A stretch of 64,000 nt of DNA, taken from Enterobacter hormaechei subsp. hoffmannii. Its GTDB lineage: Bacteria > Pseudomonadota > Gammaproteobacteria > Enterobacterales > Enterobacteriaceae. Below are positions 53,395 to 61,959 of this stretch, in pieces. The stretch covers positions 3,162,001-3,226,000 of the forward strand of contig NZ_CP017186.1 in assembly GCF_001729745.1 (NCBI RefSeq), given 5' to 3'. The notes under the pieces were generated by a model. That model did no database searches and had not been told where the DNA came from. It saw only the letters and a program-made list of their open reading frames with translations. The position numbers and the translations under genes are program-made. Position 1 is the stretch's first letter, and each line of letters opens with the position of its first letter.

Positions 53395-56300
53395 CTACGC
53401 AGGCAACACCTCTCTTTCCGCTTTGCCGCGCGTCACGAACTTACGCAGCGTCACGTAAAAGACCGGCGTCAGGAACAGACCAAACAGCGTCACGCCCAGC
53501 ATCCCGGAGAAGACGGTGATCCCGGTGACGCCGCGGACTTCTGCCCCTGCCCCGTGACCAAGGATCAGTGGAATGGTCCCGGCAATAAAGGCGATAGAGG
53601 TCATTACAATCGGGCGTAAACGCAGGCGGCACGCCTCCAGCGCAGCCTCCATGATGCCTTTGCCCTGAATTTCCAGCTCGCGGGCAAACTCCACGATAAG
53701 TATCGCGTTTTTACAGGCCAGCCCCATCAGCACGACCAGCCCCACCTGCACGAAGACGTTGTTATCGCCCCCGGTCAGCCAGACGCCGAACAGCGCGGAG
53801 AGCATCGTCATCGGCACGATAAGGATCACCGCCAGCGGCAGCGTCCAGCTTTCATACAGCGCCGCCAGCACCAGGAACGCCAGCAGCACCGCGACCGGGA
53901 AGACGATCAGCGCCGTATTGCCCTGGGTGGCCTGCTGGAAACTCAGGTCCGTCCATTCAATATTCATCCCGTTCGGCAGGATCTGCTTAGACATGGCGTC
54001 CAGTTGCGTCATCGCCTGCGCGGAAGAGAGCACGCGCGGGTCAGCATCACCAATAAGATCCGCCGCCGGGTAACCATTGTAGCGGATCACCGGGTCCGGC
54101 CCGTAGGTGGTCGTGATTTTCACCATACTGCCAATCGGCACCATTTCGCCCTGGTCATTGCGTGTGCGTAAATTCGCGATATCTTCCACGCTGTCGCGGA
54201 ACTGCCCGTCGGCCTGTGCCATTACGCGCCAGGTCCGTCCAAACTGGTTAAAGTCGTTTACATATGACGAGCCCAGATAGGTTTGCAGCGTGCCGAAAAG
54301 ATCGGTAAGCGATACGCCCTGCGCTTTCGCTTTATCACGGTCAACCTGCACATCCAGCTGCGGAACGTTAGCCTGGTAGGTTGAGATGGGGAAATGCATC
54401 CCCGGCGTCTGCATAATCGCCCCGGACATGGTGTTCACCGCGTTTTGCAGCGCGCCATAGCCCAGACCAGCACGATCCTGAATATACAGGGAATAACCGG
54501 ACCCTTGACCCAGCCCTAAAATCGGCGGCGGCAGAATCGAGAAGCCAAAGCCCTGCTGGATTTGCGCGATTTTCGCATTGATCTCCGCGTTAATTTCCGC
54601 CGCAGTATGTTTACGCTGGTCGAACGGCTTCAGGCCAAAGAAGACCGTCCCGGTGTTCGGCGTATTGGTGAACTGGAGCGCGTTCAGGCCAGGAAACGCG
54701 ACCGCATAATCCACACCTTCGGTATTCATCCCGATCTCGCTCATTTTGCGGATCACCGCATCGGTACGCGCCAGCGACGAGCCTTCCGGCATTTTCACGC
54801 CGCCGATCAGGTACAGCTTATCCTGCGTCGGAATAAACCCGCCGGGTACGACTTTAAACATCACACCCGCGGCACAAAGCAGCAGCAAATAAACCGCAAA
54901 CACTGCACCGCGTCGGCCAAGCGTTTTCCCTACCAGTCCCTGATAGCCGGTCGAGCTGCGATGGAAAAAGCGGTTAAACGGACGGAAAATCCAGCCGAAC
55001 AGACGATCGATAAGCCGGGTCGGGAAATCTTTCGGGGCACCATGCGGCTTCAACAGCAGCGCGGCCAGCGCCGGAGAAAGCGTCAGCGAGTTGATCGCGG
55101 AGATCACCGTGGAAATGGCTATCGTTACCGCAAACTGTTTGTAGAACTGGCCGGTCACGCCAGAGAGGAACGCCATCGGCACAAACACTGCACACAGCAC
55201 CAGCGCAATGGCAATAATCGGCCCGGACACTTCACGCATCGCCTGATGCGCCGCCGCAAGCGGGGCGAGCCCCTCTTCGATATTTCGCTCGACGTTCTCC
55301 ACCACCACGATGGCATCATCCACCACGATACCGATGGCCAGCACCAGCCCGAACAGGCTCAGGGTATTCAGCGAGAAGCCCAGCAGGTAAAGAATGCTGA
55401 AGGTACCCACGACCGATACCGGCACCGCGATCAGCGGGATGATCGACGCGCGCCAGGTTTGCAGGAACAGGATCACCACCAGCACGACCAGCACCACCGC
55501 TTCCAGCAGCGTTTGTACAACCGCACGGATCGAGTCGCGCACAAATACCGTTGGGTCGTAAGGTGCCGCCCACTTCATATCGTCCGGGAATCGCGTGGAC
55601 AGTTCGTCCATTTTGGCGCGCACCGCGTTAGACAGATCGATGGCGTTTGCCCCCGGCGACTGGAAGATACCAATCCCGACCGCGTCTTTATTGTTCAGCT
55701 GGGAGCGCAGCGCATAGCTGCCGGAACCCATCTCGATACGCGCCACGTCGCGCAGGCGGACGACCGTACCGTCCTGCGTTGTTTTCAGGACAATATTGCC
55801 AAACTCTTCTTCGGTATGCAGACGGCCCTGGGCGTTAATGGAGATCAGGAAATCGCTCTCTTTCGGCAGCGGCTCGGCGCCAAGCTGCCCGGCGGATACC
55901 TGTACGTTTTGCTCCTGCATCGCCGTCACCACGTCCGAGGCCGTCAGTCCGCGCGCCGCCACCTTGTTTGGATCCAGCCAGACGCGCATCGCGTATTCAC
56001 CCGAGCCGAAAATCTGGATCTGACCCACGCCGGGCAGACGCGCCAGCTCGTCCTTCACCTTCAGCGTGGCGTAGTTACGCATATACAGTGAATCGTACTT
56101 ACCGCCAGGCGAAAAGAGATGCACCACCAGCGTCAGCGTTGGCGACTGTTTCTGAGTCGTGATGCCCAGACGCCGAACGTCTTCCGGCAGACGTGCCTCG
56201 GCCTGTGCGACGCGGTTTTGCACCTGTACCTGCGCCTGATCCGGGTCGGTACCCGGACGGAAGGTGACGGTAGTCACCAGCACGCCATCGGAGCCCGCGA

Positions 56301-56547
56301 CGGATTTCATGTACATCATGTTTTCAACGCCGTTGATCGCCTCTTCCAGCGGCGTCGCCACGGTTTCGGCAATCACTTTCGGGTTGGCGCCCGGGTACTC
56401 GGCGCGCACCTGCACGCTTGGCGGCACGACATCAGGATATTCGCTCACCGGCAGCAGCGGGATGGCGATTAATCCTGTGATAAAAATCAGAATCGACAGT
56501 ACGGCGGCAAAAATCGGCCTGTCGATGAAAAAACGGGAAAAGTCCAT
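53395..56547 (-). CDS. oqxB: RND multidrug efflux transporter OqxB
   Basis: Proton-driven RND pump subunit that, with OqxA and TolC, exports quinolones, olaquindox, chloramphenicol, trimethoprim and related compounds. The 1050 residues equal OqxB of Klebsiella and Enterobacter. The N-terminus [22 protein letters not shown] is HAE1-type, [20 protein letters not shown] carries the TM4 aspartates, and [18 protein letters not shown] the TM10 lysine. It follows oqxA after 23 bp on the same strand. Being intact and chromosomal next to oqxR and rarA, it is the native locus and not a plasmid-borne transposon copy. Confidence 0.96.
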   Translation of the reverse strand: MDFSRFFIDRPIFAAVLSILIFITGLIAIPLLPVSEYPDVVPPSVQVRAEYPGANPKVIAETVATPLEEAINGVENMMYMKSVAGSDGVLVTTVTFRPGTDPDQAQVQVQNRVAQAEARLPEDVRRLGITTQKQSPTLTLVVHLFSPGGKYDSLYMRNYATLKVKDELARLPGVGQIQIFGSGEYAMRVWLDPNKVAARGLTASDVVTAMQEQNVQVSAGQLGAEPLPKESDFLISINAQGRLHTEEEFGNIVLKTTQDGTVVRLRDVARIEMGSGSYALRSQLNNKDAVGIGIFQSPGANAIDLSNAVRAKMDELSTRFPDDMKWAAPYDPTVFVRDSIRAVVQTLLEAVVLVVLVVILFLQTWRASIIPLIAVPVSVVGTFSILYLLGFSLNTLSLFGLVLAIGIVVDDAIVVVENVERNIEEGLAPLAAAHQAMREVSGPIIAIALVLCAVFVPMAFLSGVTGQFYKQFAVTIAISTVISAINSLTLSPALAALLLKPHGAPKDFPTRLIDRLFGWIFRPFNRFFHRSSTGYQGLVGKTLGRRGAVFAVYLLLLCAAGVMFKVVPGGFIPTQDKLYLIGGVKMPEGSSLARTDAVIRKMSEIGMNTEGVDYAVAFPGLNALQFTNTPNTGTVFFGLKPFDQRKHTAAEINAEINAKIAQIQQGFGFSILPPPILGLGQGSGYSLYIQDRAGLGYGALQNAVNTMSGAIMQTPGMHFPISTYQANVPQLDVQVDRDKAKAQGVSLTDLFGTLQTYLGSSYVNDFNQFGRTWRVMAQADGQFRDSVEDIANLRTRNDQGEMVPIGSMVKITTTYGPDPVIRYNGYPAADLIGDADPRVLSSAQAMTQLDAMSKQILPNGMNIEWTDLSFQQATQGNTALIVFPVAVLLAFLVLAALYESWTLPLAVILIVPMTMLSALFGVWLTGGDNNVFVQVGLVVLMGLACKNAILIVEFARELEIQGKGIMEAALEACRLRLRPIVMTSIAFIAGTIPLILGHGAGAEVRGVTGITVFSGMLGVTLFGLFLTPVFYVTLRKFVTRGKAEREVLPA

Positions 56548-56570
56548 GGATTGGATTCTCAGGTAAGGGA

Positions 56571-57746
56571 TCAGTTGAGGGCGGCGCTGGCGGTCATGGC
56601 AACGGTTTTCGCGTTAACCGGCATACCCGGCATAAACACTTTTTGTAAACCATCGACGATGACTTTATCCCCGGGTTTCAGCCCCTGCTGTACGATACGT
56701 AAACCGTCGGCCAGACGCCCCGGCGTAATATCGCGGCGCTGCGCTTTCCCGTCTTTATCAACGACATAAACATACTTACGATCCTGATCGGTCAGCACCG
56801 CCTTATCGTCAACAAGCGTGGCTTTAAATTCCGCACTGCCCGGCAGGCGCACGCGTGCGAAGAGTCCCGGCGTGAACTGACGCTGTGAGTTGTCCAGCAG
56901 CGCACGCATGCGGATTGTACCGGTACTCGGCGTGAGCTGGTTATCCAGGAAATCCACTTTGCCCTGATGGGGATAGCCCTCCTCACCCGTCAGACCAATC
57001 TCCACCGGCAGCGCCGTGTGGTGACTGGACGCCCCCTGCCCGCTGCGGGCCAGGTTCTGATAGTGAAGATAGGTGGACTCGTCCACATCGAAGTAGACGT
57101 AAACCGTCTTCTGTGAGACCAGGGTGGTGAGCACGCTGGCGCTGTCACCCGCAGTCACCAGGTTACCGCTAGTGATCAGCGCCCGGCTGGCGCGACCGTC
57201 GATAGGCGCGGTCACTTTGGTGAAGTCGAGGTTGAGCTGCGCGGCATCAACCGCCGCCTGCGCCGCGCGAATATCGGCCTGTGCCTGGGTAGCAGCGGAA
57301 CGGCGCTGCTCCCACTCTTCACGGGATACCACGTTGGTATTGACTAATTTATCGGTACGGTTAGCCTCGCTTCGCGCCAGGCTGGCCTGCGTTTTGGCTC
57401 TCGCCAGGTTCGCCTGCGCCTGTTCCAGCGCCGCGCGATAGGTTCGGTCATCAATCGTGAACAACACCTCGCCCTTTTTCACCTCCTGGCCATCGGTGTA
57501 ATTCACTTTATCAATGTAGCCGGAGACGCGTGGGCGCAGCTGAACGCTTTCCACCGCTTCAATGCGACCGTTAAAGCTGTCCCACTGGCTAATGGATTTC
57601 ACCACCACGTCAGCTGCGCTGACGACGGGCGCTTGCGGTGCGGCATTTTGCGCGACGCTGTCATCGCACCCGACGAGAAGCGCGGAGAGTAAAACCACCC
57701 CCGTCGCGCTCAGATGAAAGTAACCCCAGGTTTTTTGCAGGCTCAT
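56571..57746 (-). CDS. oqxA: Periplasmic adaptor subunit OqxA
   Basis: Membrane-fusion lipoprotein that links OqxB to TolC. The 391 residues equal OqxA. The signal ends in a lipobox-like LLVGCDDS, so Cys27 should be lipidated. A biotinyl-lipoyl-like domain (VESVQLRPRVSGYIDKVNY...), an alpha-hairpin coiled coil (about 95-165, ALEQAQANLARAKTQASLAR) and a beta-barrel (KTVYVYFDVDESTYLHYQ) follow in order. It is the first gene of oqxAB and divergent from rarA over a 334-bp regulatory gap. Confidence 0.96.
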   Translation of the reverse strand: MSLQKTWGYFHLSATGVVLLSALLVGCDDSVAQNAAPQAPVVSAADVVVKSISQWDSFNGRIEAVESVQLRPRVSGYIDKVNYTDGQEVKKGEVLFTIDDRTYRAALEQAQANLARAKTQASLARSEANRTDKLVNTNVVSREEWEQRRSAATQAQADIRAAQAAVDAAQLNLDFTKVTAPIDGRASRALITSGNLVTAGDSASVLTTLVSQKTVYVYFDVDESTYLHYQNLARSGQGASSHHTALPVEIGLTGEEGYPHQGKVDFLDNQLTPSTGTIRMRALLDNSQRQFTPGLFARVRLPGSAEFKATLVDDKAVLTDQDRKYVYVVDKDGKAQRRDITPGRLADGLRIVQQGLKPGDKVIVDGLQKVFMPGMPVNAKTVAMTASAALN

Positions 57747-57909
57747 TATTTTTATTCCGGTTATTGTAGCCGCCGGGCAAGACGCAGCGGGAGGCGCCGC
57801 GCCACTTCCTTTGTCCGGTCTGGCTTAAGGCCATTTGTGTCGTTCATCGCCACAAAACTGTAACAGTTGCGAATACACTATCGCGGCGATTGTAGGAAGG
57901 CGCTTAATT

Positions 57910-57934
57910 AAGTGCAAGAATAATTGTTGCACTT
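57910..57934. promoter_or_regulatory. Palindromic operator candidate in the oqxA-rarA gap
   Basis: AAGTGCAA and TTGCACTT form a perfect inverted repeat separated by 9 bases, about 165 bp before the oqxA start. A third AAGTGCAA half-site is at 58031-58038 near the rarA start. The 333-bp gap 57747-58080 otherwise shows only AT-rich promoter-like DNA. OqxR (Rrf2 family) is the natural candidate to bind it; RarA is another. No measured site is known to me for comparison. Confidence 0.5.
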
Positions 57935-58080
57935 TATGTGCTATTTGCGGCGAAGGTAAATCACGGGTTTTGAGAAGGGATTTAAATGTAACAATAAAAC
58001 TTGCAATTAATATCAAAACGGGCCACCTTTAAGTGCAACAAACAAAGATGCTTTTAATGCGTGGCGTAGGGGGAAGCAAG

Positions 58081-58434
58081 ATGAACACGGGTGCATTCAT
58101 TCACGATTTGCTCGACTGGATCGACAACAACCTTGATAGCCGCCTGGACATTGAAACCGTCTCCAGGCGAGCCGGCTATTCGAAATGGCATCTCCAGCGG
58201 ATCTTCAAAGAACATACCGGCTCCCCTCTCGCCGAATATATTCGCGCGCAAAAGCTGCAAAAATCGGTTGAGCGCTTAGCCCAAAGCGATGAACCGATTC
58301 TGAACGTGGCGATCGCGCTGGGCTTTGACTCTCAGCAGTCCTTCAACCGCAGCTTTAAGCGTCAGTATGGTCAGGCGCCAGGGGCATGGCGACGCAGTAT
58401 CGGCTGCCGTGGATCCCGACAGATGAGCCAATAA
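58081..58434 (+). CDS. rarA: RarA, AraC/XylS-family activator of oqxAB
   Basis: A 117-residue single-domain AraC-family regulator similar to MarA, SoxS and RamA. The first HTH is in LDIETVSRRAGYSKWHLQRIF and the second in ILNVAIALGFDSQQSFNRSFKRQYG, followed by the family PGAWRR. It lacks a sensor domain, so its activity is set by its amount. The ATG at 58081 (MNTGAFIHDLLDWIDNN) has GGGGGAAG upstream; a GTG at 58033 would add 16 unsupported residues. In Klebsiella and Enterobacter RarA sits divergent to oqxAB and raises multidrug resistance. Confidence 0.93.
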   Translation: MNTGAFIHDLLDWIDNNLDSRLDIETVSRRAGYSKWHLQRIFKEHTGSPLAEYIRAQKLQKSVERLAQSDEPILNVAIALGFDSQQSFNRSFKRQYGQAPGAWRRSIGCRGSRQMSQ

Positions 58435-58895
58435 TTCACGTCCCGTTCGGATATCAGTTACAAAAGAAAAACCCTCTGTAAAAGGGGGGTTTATCAGTCT
58501 TAACTGCTTATGACGTGCAGAAAGGTTTACGGGCTTATTCCTACTCAATCATATCAGCTCAGTCCTTGCATTTTGGCTTTACGCTATTCTCGATAATCGG
58601 CTTTCTTATATATTGTCCTTAATCTCGTTACGTCGAGGTTCCGAGCACAACTGTAGGGATGATTTTTGTCGGGATTATCTGTGGAACTTCACTTTATATT
58701 TTTATGAACACATCCCTTAAAACGATCTACTATCGGGTGTAGCTGTAAAATTGATATAGATCTACTTTCCAAAGGCAAGCCAACCTTTTTTAGAGTAAAA
58801 TAATTAAATGCGCACTTTATGTATATTTTATTTTAAAAATACACGCACTATATGCAGATAATTTTCATAAGCATCTATAAAGAAAAGAGAGATAC
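58435..58895. other. AT-rich junction before the T6SS island, with a possible gene remnant
   Basis: A 461-bp region without an intact gene. AAACCC...GGGTTT at about 58468-58492 can end rarA transcripts. From about 58482 one plus-strand frame reads as a hydrophobic protein (LHFGFTLFSIIGFLIYCP), stops at TAA 58620-58622, then continues in the same frame (MIFVGIICGTSLYIFMNTSL) to TAG 58740-58742. This looks like the decayed end of a small two-helix membrane protein, but chance cannot be excluded. Base composition changes here from GC-rich to AT-rich. The rest (58743-58895) is AT-rich and probably carries the promoter of the effector gene. Confidence 0.4.
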
Positions 58896-59411
58896 ATGAC
58901 TTTGCATGGAAAGTTTATTATAAATGATGCTGATTACTCACCACTTGAATTTGATGGTGTTGGAGTCTTTATGGCTTTTTCTGGTAACGGTGCATACAGA
59001 AACAAAGGAGCATGTGGCATCATTCCTAACGTTGGACCGCTACCAAAAGGTAAATATTATATAGTAGACAGGCCTAAAGGAAGTATGGCTAACAGATTTA
59101 GAGCCTGGGGAGTCGATACATATAAAAGCACTTTTAGTTATCATGTTGATCATTCTGAATGGTTTGCTTTATTTCGCGACGATGGGAATATAGATGATTC
59201 TACATTTTACAAAAGCGTAGCCAGAGGTGGATTTAGGCTACATCCCGGTCAGGTATCAGAAGGGTGTATAACTTTACCAAGCCAATCAGATTACAATAGA
59301 TTAAGAAACGCACTATTAAGAACAAAGACAGCAAAGGTTAAAGGTCTTGATTTAGAATCCTATGGAACAATTGAGGTCATTATTGGTGGTTATCAGAAAA
59401 CTTGTCCTTAG
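58896..59411 (+). CDS. Tlde1-like (DUF2778) L,D-transpeptidase-fold effector, probable T6SS toxin
   Basis: A 171-residue protein related to Salmonella Tlde1, a type VI effector that attacks peptidoglycan in the periplasm of rival cells by carboxypeptidase and D-amino-acid exchange activity. The catalytic signature is LHPGQVSEGCITLPS, with His116, Ser121 and Cys124. GPLPKGKYYIVDRPKG (about 48-62) is the family lead-in. It has no signal peptide, as expected for cargo delivered by T6SS. The gene is AT-rich with codons such as ATA, AGA and TTA unlike its neighbours, a sign of transfer. It overlaps the next small membrane gene and is followed by hcp. Confidence 0.85.
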   Translation: MTLHGKFIINDADYSPLEFDGVGVFMAFSGNGAYRNKGACGIIPNVGPLPKGKYYIVDRPKGSMANRFRAWGVDTYKSTFSYHVDHSEWFALFRDDGNIDDSTFYKSVARGGFRLHPGQVSEGCITLPSQSDYNRLRNALLRTKTAKVKGLDLESYGTIEVIIGGYQKTCP

Positions 59412-59661
59412 TTCTGTTAGAATGGTTCTTTTCATCGGCATATTCGCTATTGTTTCATGGTTAGATGTTTGCTACTTAACTGAACATCCATTAATAAGTC
59501 ACGAAACAGCTATTAGAATTTCCTATTTAATTAGCAACAACCCAACACCCGAAGATATCTATTATAGTTATGATTATGTATTAATTTCATTCAACACTCT
59601 TACCTCTATCTTTTTCTACATCATAACAATGAAGTTAATTAAACTAATAAGGAGTAAATAA
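59386..59661 (+). CDS. Small two-helix membrane protein, probable immunity protein of the Tlde1-like effector
   Basis: About 91 residues from a GTG at 59386, which has GAGG 9 bases upstream. An ATG at 59362 in the same frame gives 99 residues but lacks a ribosome site. It overlaps the effector end by 26-50 bp, so translation is coupled. Two hydrophobic helices (VLFIGIFAIVSWLDVCYL and VLISFNTLTSIFFYIITMKL) flank a polar segment of about 35 residues that should face the periplasm, where the effector acts. I recognise no family. The immunity role is inferred from order, overlap and topology. Confidence 0.7.
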   Translation: MVIRKLVLSSVRMVLFIGIFAIVSWLDVCYLTEHPLISHETAIRISYLISNNPTPEDIYYSYDYVLISFNTLTSIFFYIITMKLIKLIRSK

Positions 59662-59662
59662 A

Positions 59663-60154
59663 ATGCCTATCCCTCCCTATCTTTGGCTAAAAGATGATGG
59701 TGGTGCAGATATCAAAGGCTCTGTAGATGTTCAGGATCGTGAGGGCTCTATCGAGGTAATCAGTATGGGTCATGGTGTTAACCTTCCCGTCGATACTGCC
59801 AATGGAAAGATCACCGGAACACGCCAACATTCATCATTTAATTTTGAAAAAGAAGTCGACAGTTCCAGTCCCTATCTCTACAAAGCAGCAGCTACAGGGC
59901 AAACATTAAAAAGTGCAGAAGTAAAATTTTATCATATCAATGATGCGGGCCAGGAGGTGTGTTATTACACCGTATTAATGGAAAATGTAAAAATAACGGG
60001 TGTTAATTGTGGTGTGCCCAATGTTAAATTATCAGGCAATGATAAGTTAAATCATATGGAATCCGTCTCTATGCAATATGAAAAAATCACATGGCGTATT
60101 GTAGATGGGAATATCCAATTCTCTGATTCATGGTACGAGAGGCCAACAGCATAA
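59663..60154 (+). CDS. hcp: Hcp (TssD), type VI secretion tube protein
   Basis: A 163-residue Hcp, the hexameric ring that stacks into the T6SS inner tube and can carry effectors in its lumen. The N-terminus MPIPPYLWLKDDGGADIKGS with VDVQDREGSIEVIS, the block SPYLYKAAATGQTLKSAEVK and the end YEKITWRIVDGNIQFSDSW match enterobacterial Hcp proteins closely. AAGGAG lies 8 bases before the ATG, 1 bp after the membrane protein gene. No other T6SS structural genes are in the window, so it is an orphan Hcp that would need a main cluster elsewhere. It is the last gene of the three. Confidence 0.93.
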   Translation: MPIPPYLWLKDDGGADIKGSVDVQDREGSIEVISMGHGVNLPVDTANGKITGTRQHSSFNFEKEVDSSSPYLYKAAATGQTLKSAEVKFYHINDAGQEVCYYTVLMENVKITGVNCGVPNVKLSGNDKLNHMESVSMQYEKITWRIVDGNIQFSDSWYERPTA

Positions 60155-60239
60155 ATTTCTGTTACTTTCTGCGCCACAGTGCGTTCTGAAATTATGCTCT
60201 TCGTTGCTAACGCTGCCAGAAAGTGCCAGACATAAAAAA

Positions 60240-60266
60240 CAAAAAAGCCCGCAGTTACGCGGGCTT
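60240..60266 (-). terminator. Intrinsic terminator after guaA
   Basis: AAGCCCGC-AGTTAC-GCGGGCTT, an 8-bp stem. Read on the minus strand it ends in TTTTTTGTTTTTT. It lies between hcp and guaA and serves mainly guaA. Confidence 0.85.
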
Positions 60267-60313
60267 AGAGATACTTTACTGCATTTAACTACAGGCTGTA
60301 GCCAGACGCGAAA

Positions 60314-61891
60314 TCATTCCCACTCGATCGTCGCCGGTGGCTTGCCGCTGATGTCATACACCACGCGGGAAATGCCGTTCACTTCGTTGATGATGCGGTT
60401 AGACACGCGGCCTAAGAAGTCATACGGCAGGTGCGCCCAGTGCGCGGTCATGAAGTCGATGGTTTCCACAGCACGCAGGGAGACAACCCAGTCGTACTTG
60501 CGGCCATCGCCCATCACGCCGACGGAGCGAACCGGCAGGAACACGGTGAACGCCTGGCTAACCTTGTTGTACAGGTCAGCCTTGTGCAGCTCTTCAATGA
60601 AGATCGCGTCCGCACGACGCAGCAGGTCGCAGTACTCTTTCTTCACTTCGCCCAGCACGCGTACGCCGAGGCCCGGGCCCGGGAATGGGTGACGGTAGAG
60701 CATGTCGTACGGCAGCCCCAGCTCCAGACCGATCTTACGCACTTCGTCTTTGAACAGCTCACGCAGTGGTTCAACCAGGCCCATCTTCATCTCTTTCGGC
60801 AGGCCGCCCACGTTGTGGTGAGATTTGATAACGTGCGCTTTACCGGTCGCGGAGGCCGCAGACTCGATCACGTCAGGGTAGATAGTACCCTGCGCCAGCC
60901 ATTTCACGTCTTCCAGCTTCAGCGCTTCTTCGTCGAACACTTCCACGAATACGCGGCCGATGATTTTACGTTTCGCTTCCGGATCGTTCTCGCCTTTCAG
61001 CGCGTCCAAGAAGCGCTGCTCGCCTTCCACGTGAACGATGTTCAGACCGAAGTGGTCGCCGAACATGTCCATGACCTGCTGGGCTTCGTTCAGACGCAGC
61101 AGGCCGTTGTCCACGAAGACGCAGGTCAGGTTTTTGCCGATGGCGCGGTGCAGCAGCATCGCGGTCACGGAGGAGTCCACGCCGCCGGAGAGGCCGAGGA
61201 TCACTTTGTCATCACCAACCTGCTGGCGGATACGCTCCACGGCGTCGTCGATGATTTTTGCCGGGGTCCACAGGGCTTCACACTGGCAGATATCACGCAC
61301 GAAGCGCTCCAGCATGCGCATACCCTGACGGGTGTGAGTCACTTCCGGGTGGAACTGCACGCCGTAGAAGCGTTTTTCTTCGTTCGCCATAATCGCGAAC
61401 GGGCAGCTTTCGGTGCTGGCTACGGTCACGAAGTCCGACGGGATAGCGGTGACTTTGTCGCCGTGGCTCATCCACACGTCCAGCAGCGGTTTGCCGTCTG
61501 CGGTCAGGGAGTCTTCGATACCGCGCACCAGCGCGCTGTCGGTGACGACTTCAACCTGCGCGTAGCCGAACTCACGCTCGTTAGAGCCTTCTACGTGGCC
61601 GCCCAGCTGCATCGCCATAGTCTGCATGCCGTAGCACACGCCGAACACCGGTACGCCAGCTTCGAATACGTACTGCGGCGCGCGCGGGCTGTTCGCTTCG
61701 GTGGTGCTCTCCGGGCCGCCGGACAGGATGATGCCGCTTGGATTGAACTCGCGAATCTGTGCTTCCGTGACATCCCACGCCCACAGCTCACAGTATACGC
61801 CCAGCTCACGCACGCGACGCGCCACCAGTTGAGTGTACTGAGAACCAAAATCGAGGATGAGGATGCGATGTTTATGAATGTTTTCCGTCAT
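60314..61891 (-). CDS. guaA: GMP synthase (glutamine-hydrolysing)
   Basis: Converts XMP to GMP with ATP and glutamine. The 525 residues equal E. coli GuaA. The N-terminal class I amidotransferase has the nucleophile in [11 protein letters not shown] and the His-Glu pair in [11 protein letters not shown]. The ATP pyrophosphatase domain has [16 protein letters not shown]. The C-terminal dimerisation domain contains [23 protein letters not shown]. It follows guaB on the same strand with a hairpin between them, the standard guaBA operon. Confidence 0.98.
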   Translation of the reverse strand: MTENIHKHRILILDFGSQYTQLVARRVRELGVYCELWAWDVTEAQIREFNPSGIILSGGPESTTEANSPRAPQYVFEAGVPVFGVCYGMQTMAMQLGGHVEGSNEREFGYAQVEVVTDSALVRGIEDSLTADGKPLLDVWMSHGDKVTAIPSDFVTVASTESCPFAIMANEEKRFYGVQFHPEVTHTRQGMRMLERFVRDICQCEALWTPAKIIDDAVERIRQQVGDDKVILGLSGGVDSSVTAMLLHRAIGKNLTCVFVDNGLLRLNEAQQVMDMFGDHFGLNIVHVEGEQRFLDALKGENDPEAKRKIIGRVFVEVFDEEALKLEDVKWLAQGTIYPDVIESAASATGKAHVIKSHHNVGGLPKEMKMGLVEPLRELFKDEVRKIGLELGLPYDMLYRHPFPGPGLGVRVLGEVKKEYCDLLRRADAIFIEELHKADLYNKVSQAFTVFLPVRSVGVMGDGRKYDWVVSLRAVETIDFMTAHWAHLPYDFLGRVSNRIINEVNGISRVVYDISGKPPATIEWE

Positions 61892-61930
61892 TGACGCTAA
61901 TTCCGAGGCAAGTGAAACAGATTAAATAAA

Positions 61931-61953
61931 TCGCCCGACACGAGGTCGGGCGA
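61931..61953 (-). terminator. Intercistronic hairpin in guaBA
   Basis: TCGCCCGAC-ACGAG-GTCGGGCGA, a 9-bp perfect stem immediately after guaB. No uridine tract follows on the minus strand, so it more likely shapes mRNA processing or relative levels than stops transcription. Confidence 0.55.
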
Positions 61954-61959
61954 AGAAAA

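Noticed and set aside
54562..56091. Long open frame (509 codons) opposite oqxB
   Set aside because: Antisense shadow of a GC-rich gene. The product is a low-complexity His/Arg/Gln string without domains.
60431..61894. Long open frame (487 codons) on the plus strand opposite guaA
   Set aside because: It mirrors the guaA reading frame, is rich in His, Val and Phe as expected for an antisense shadow, and has no family motif or ribosome site.
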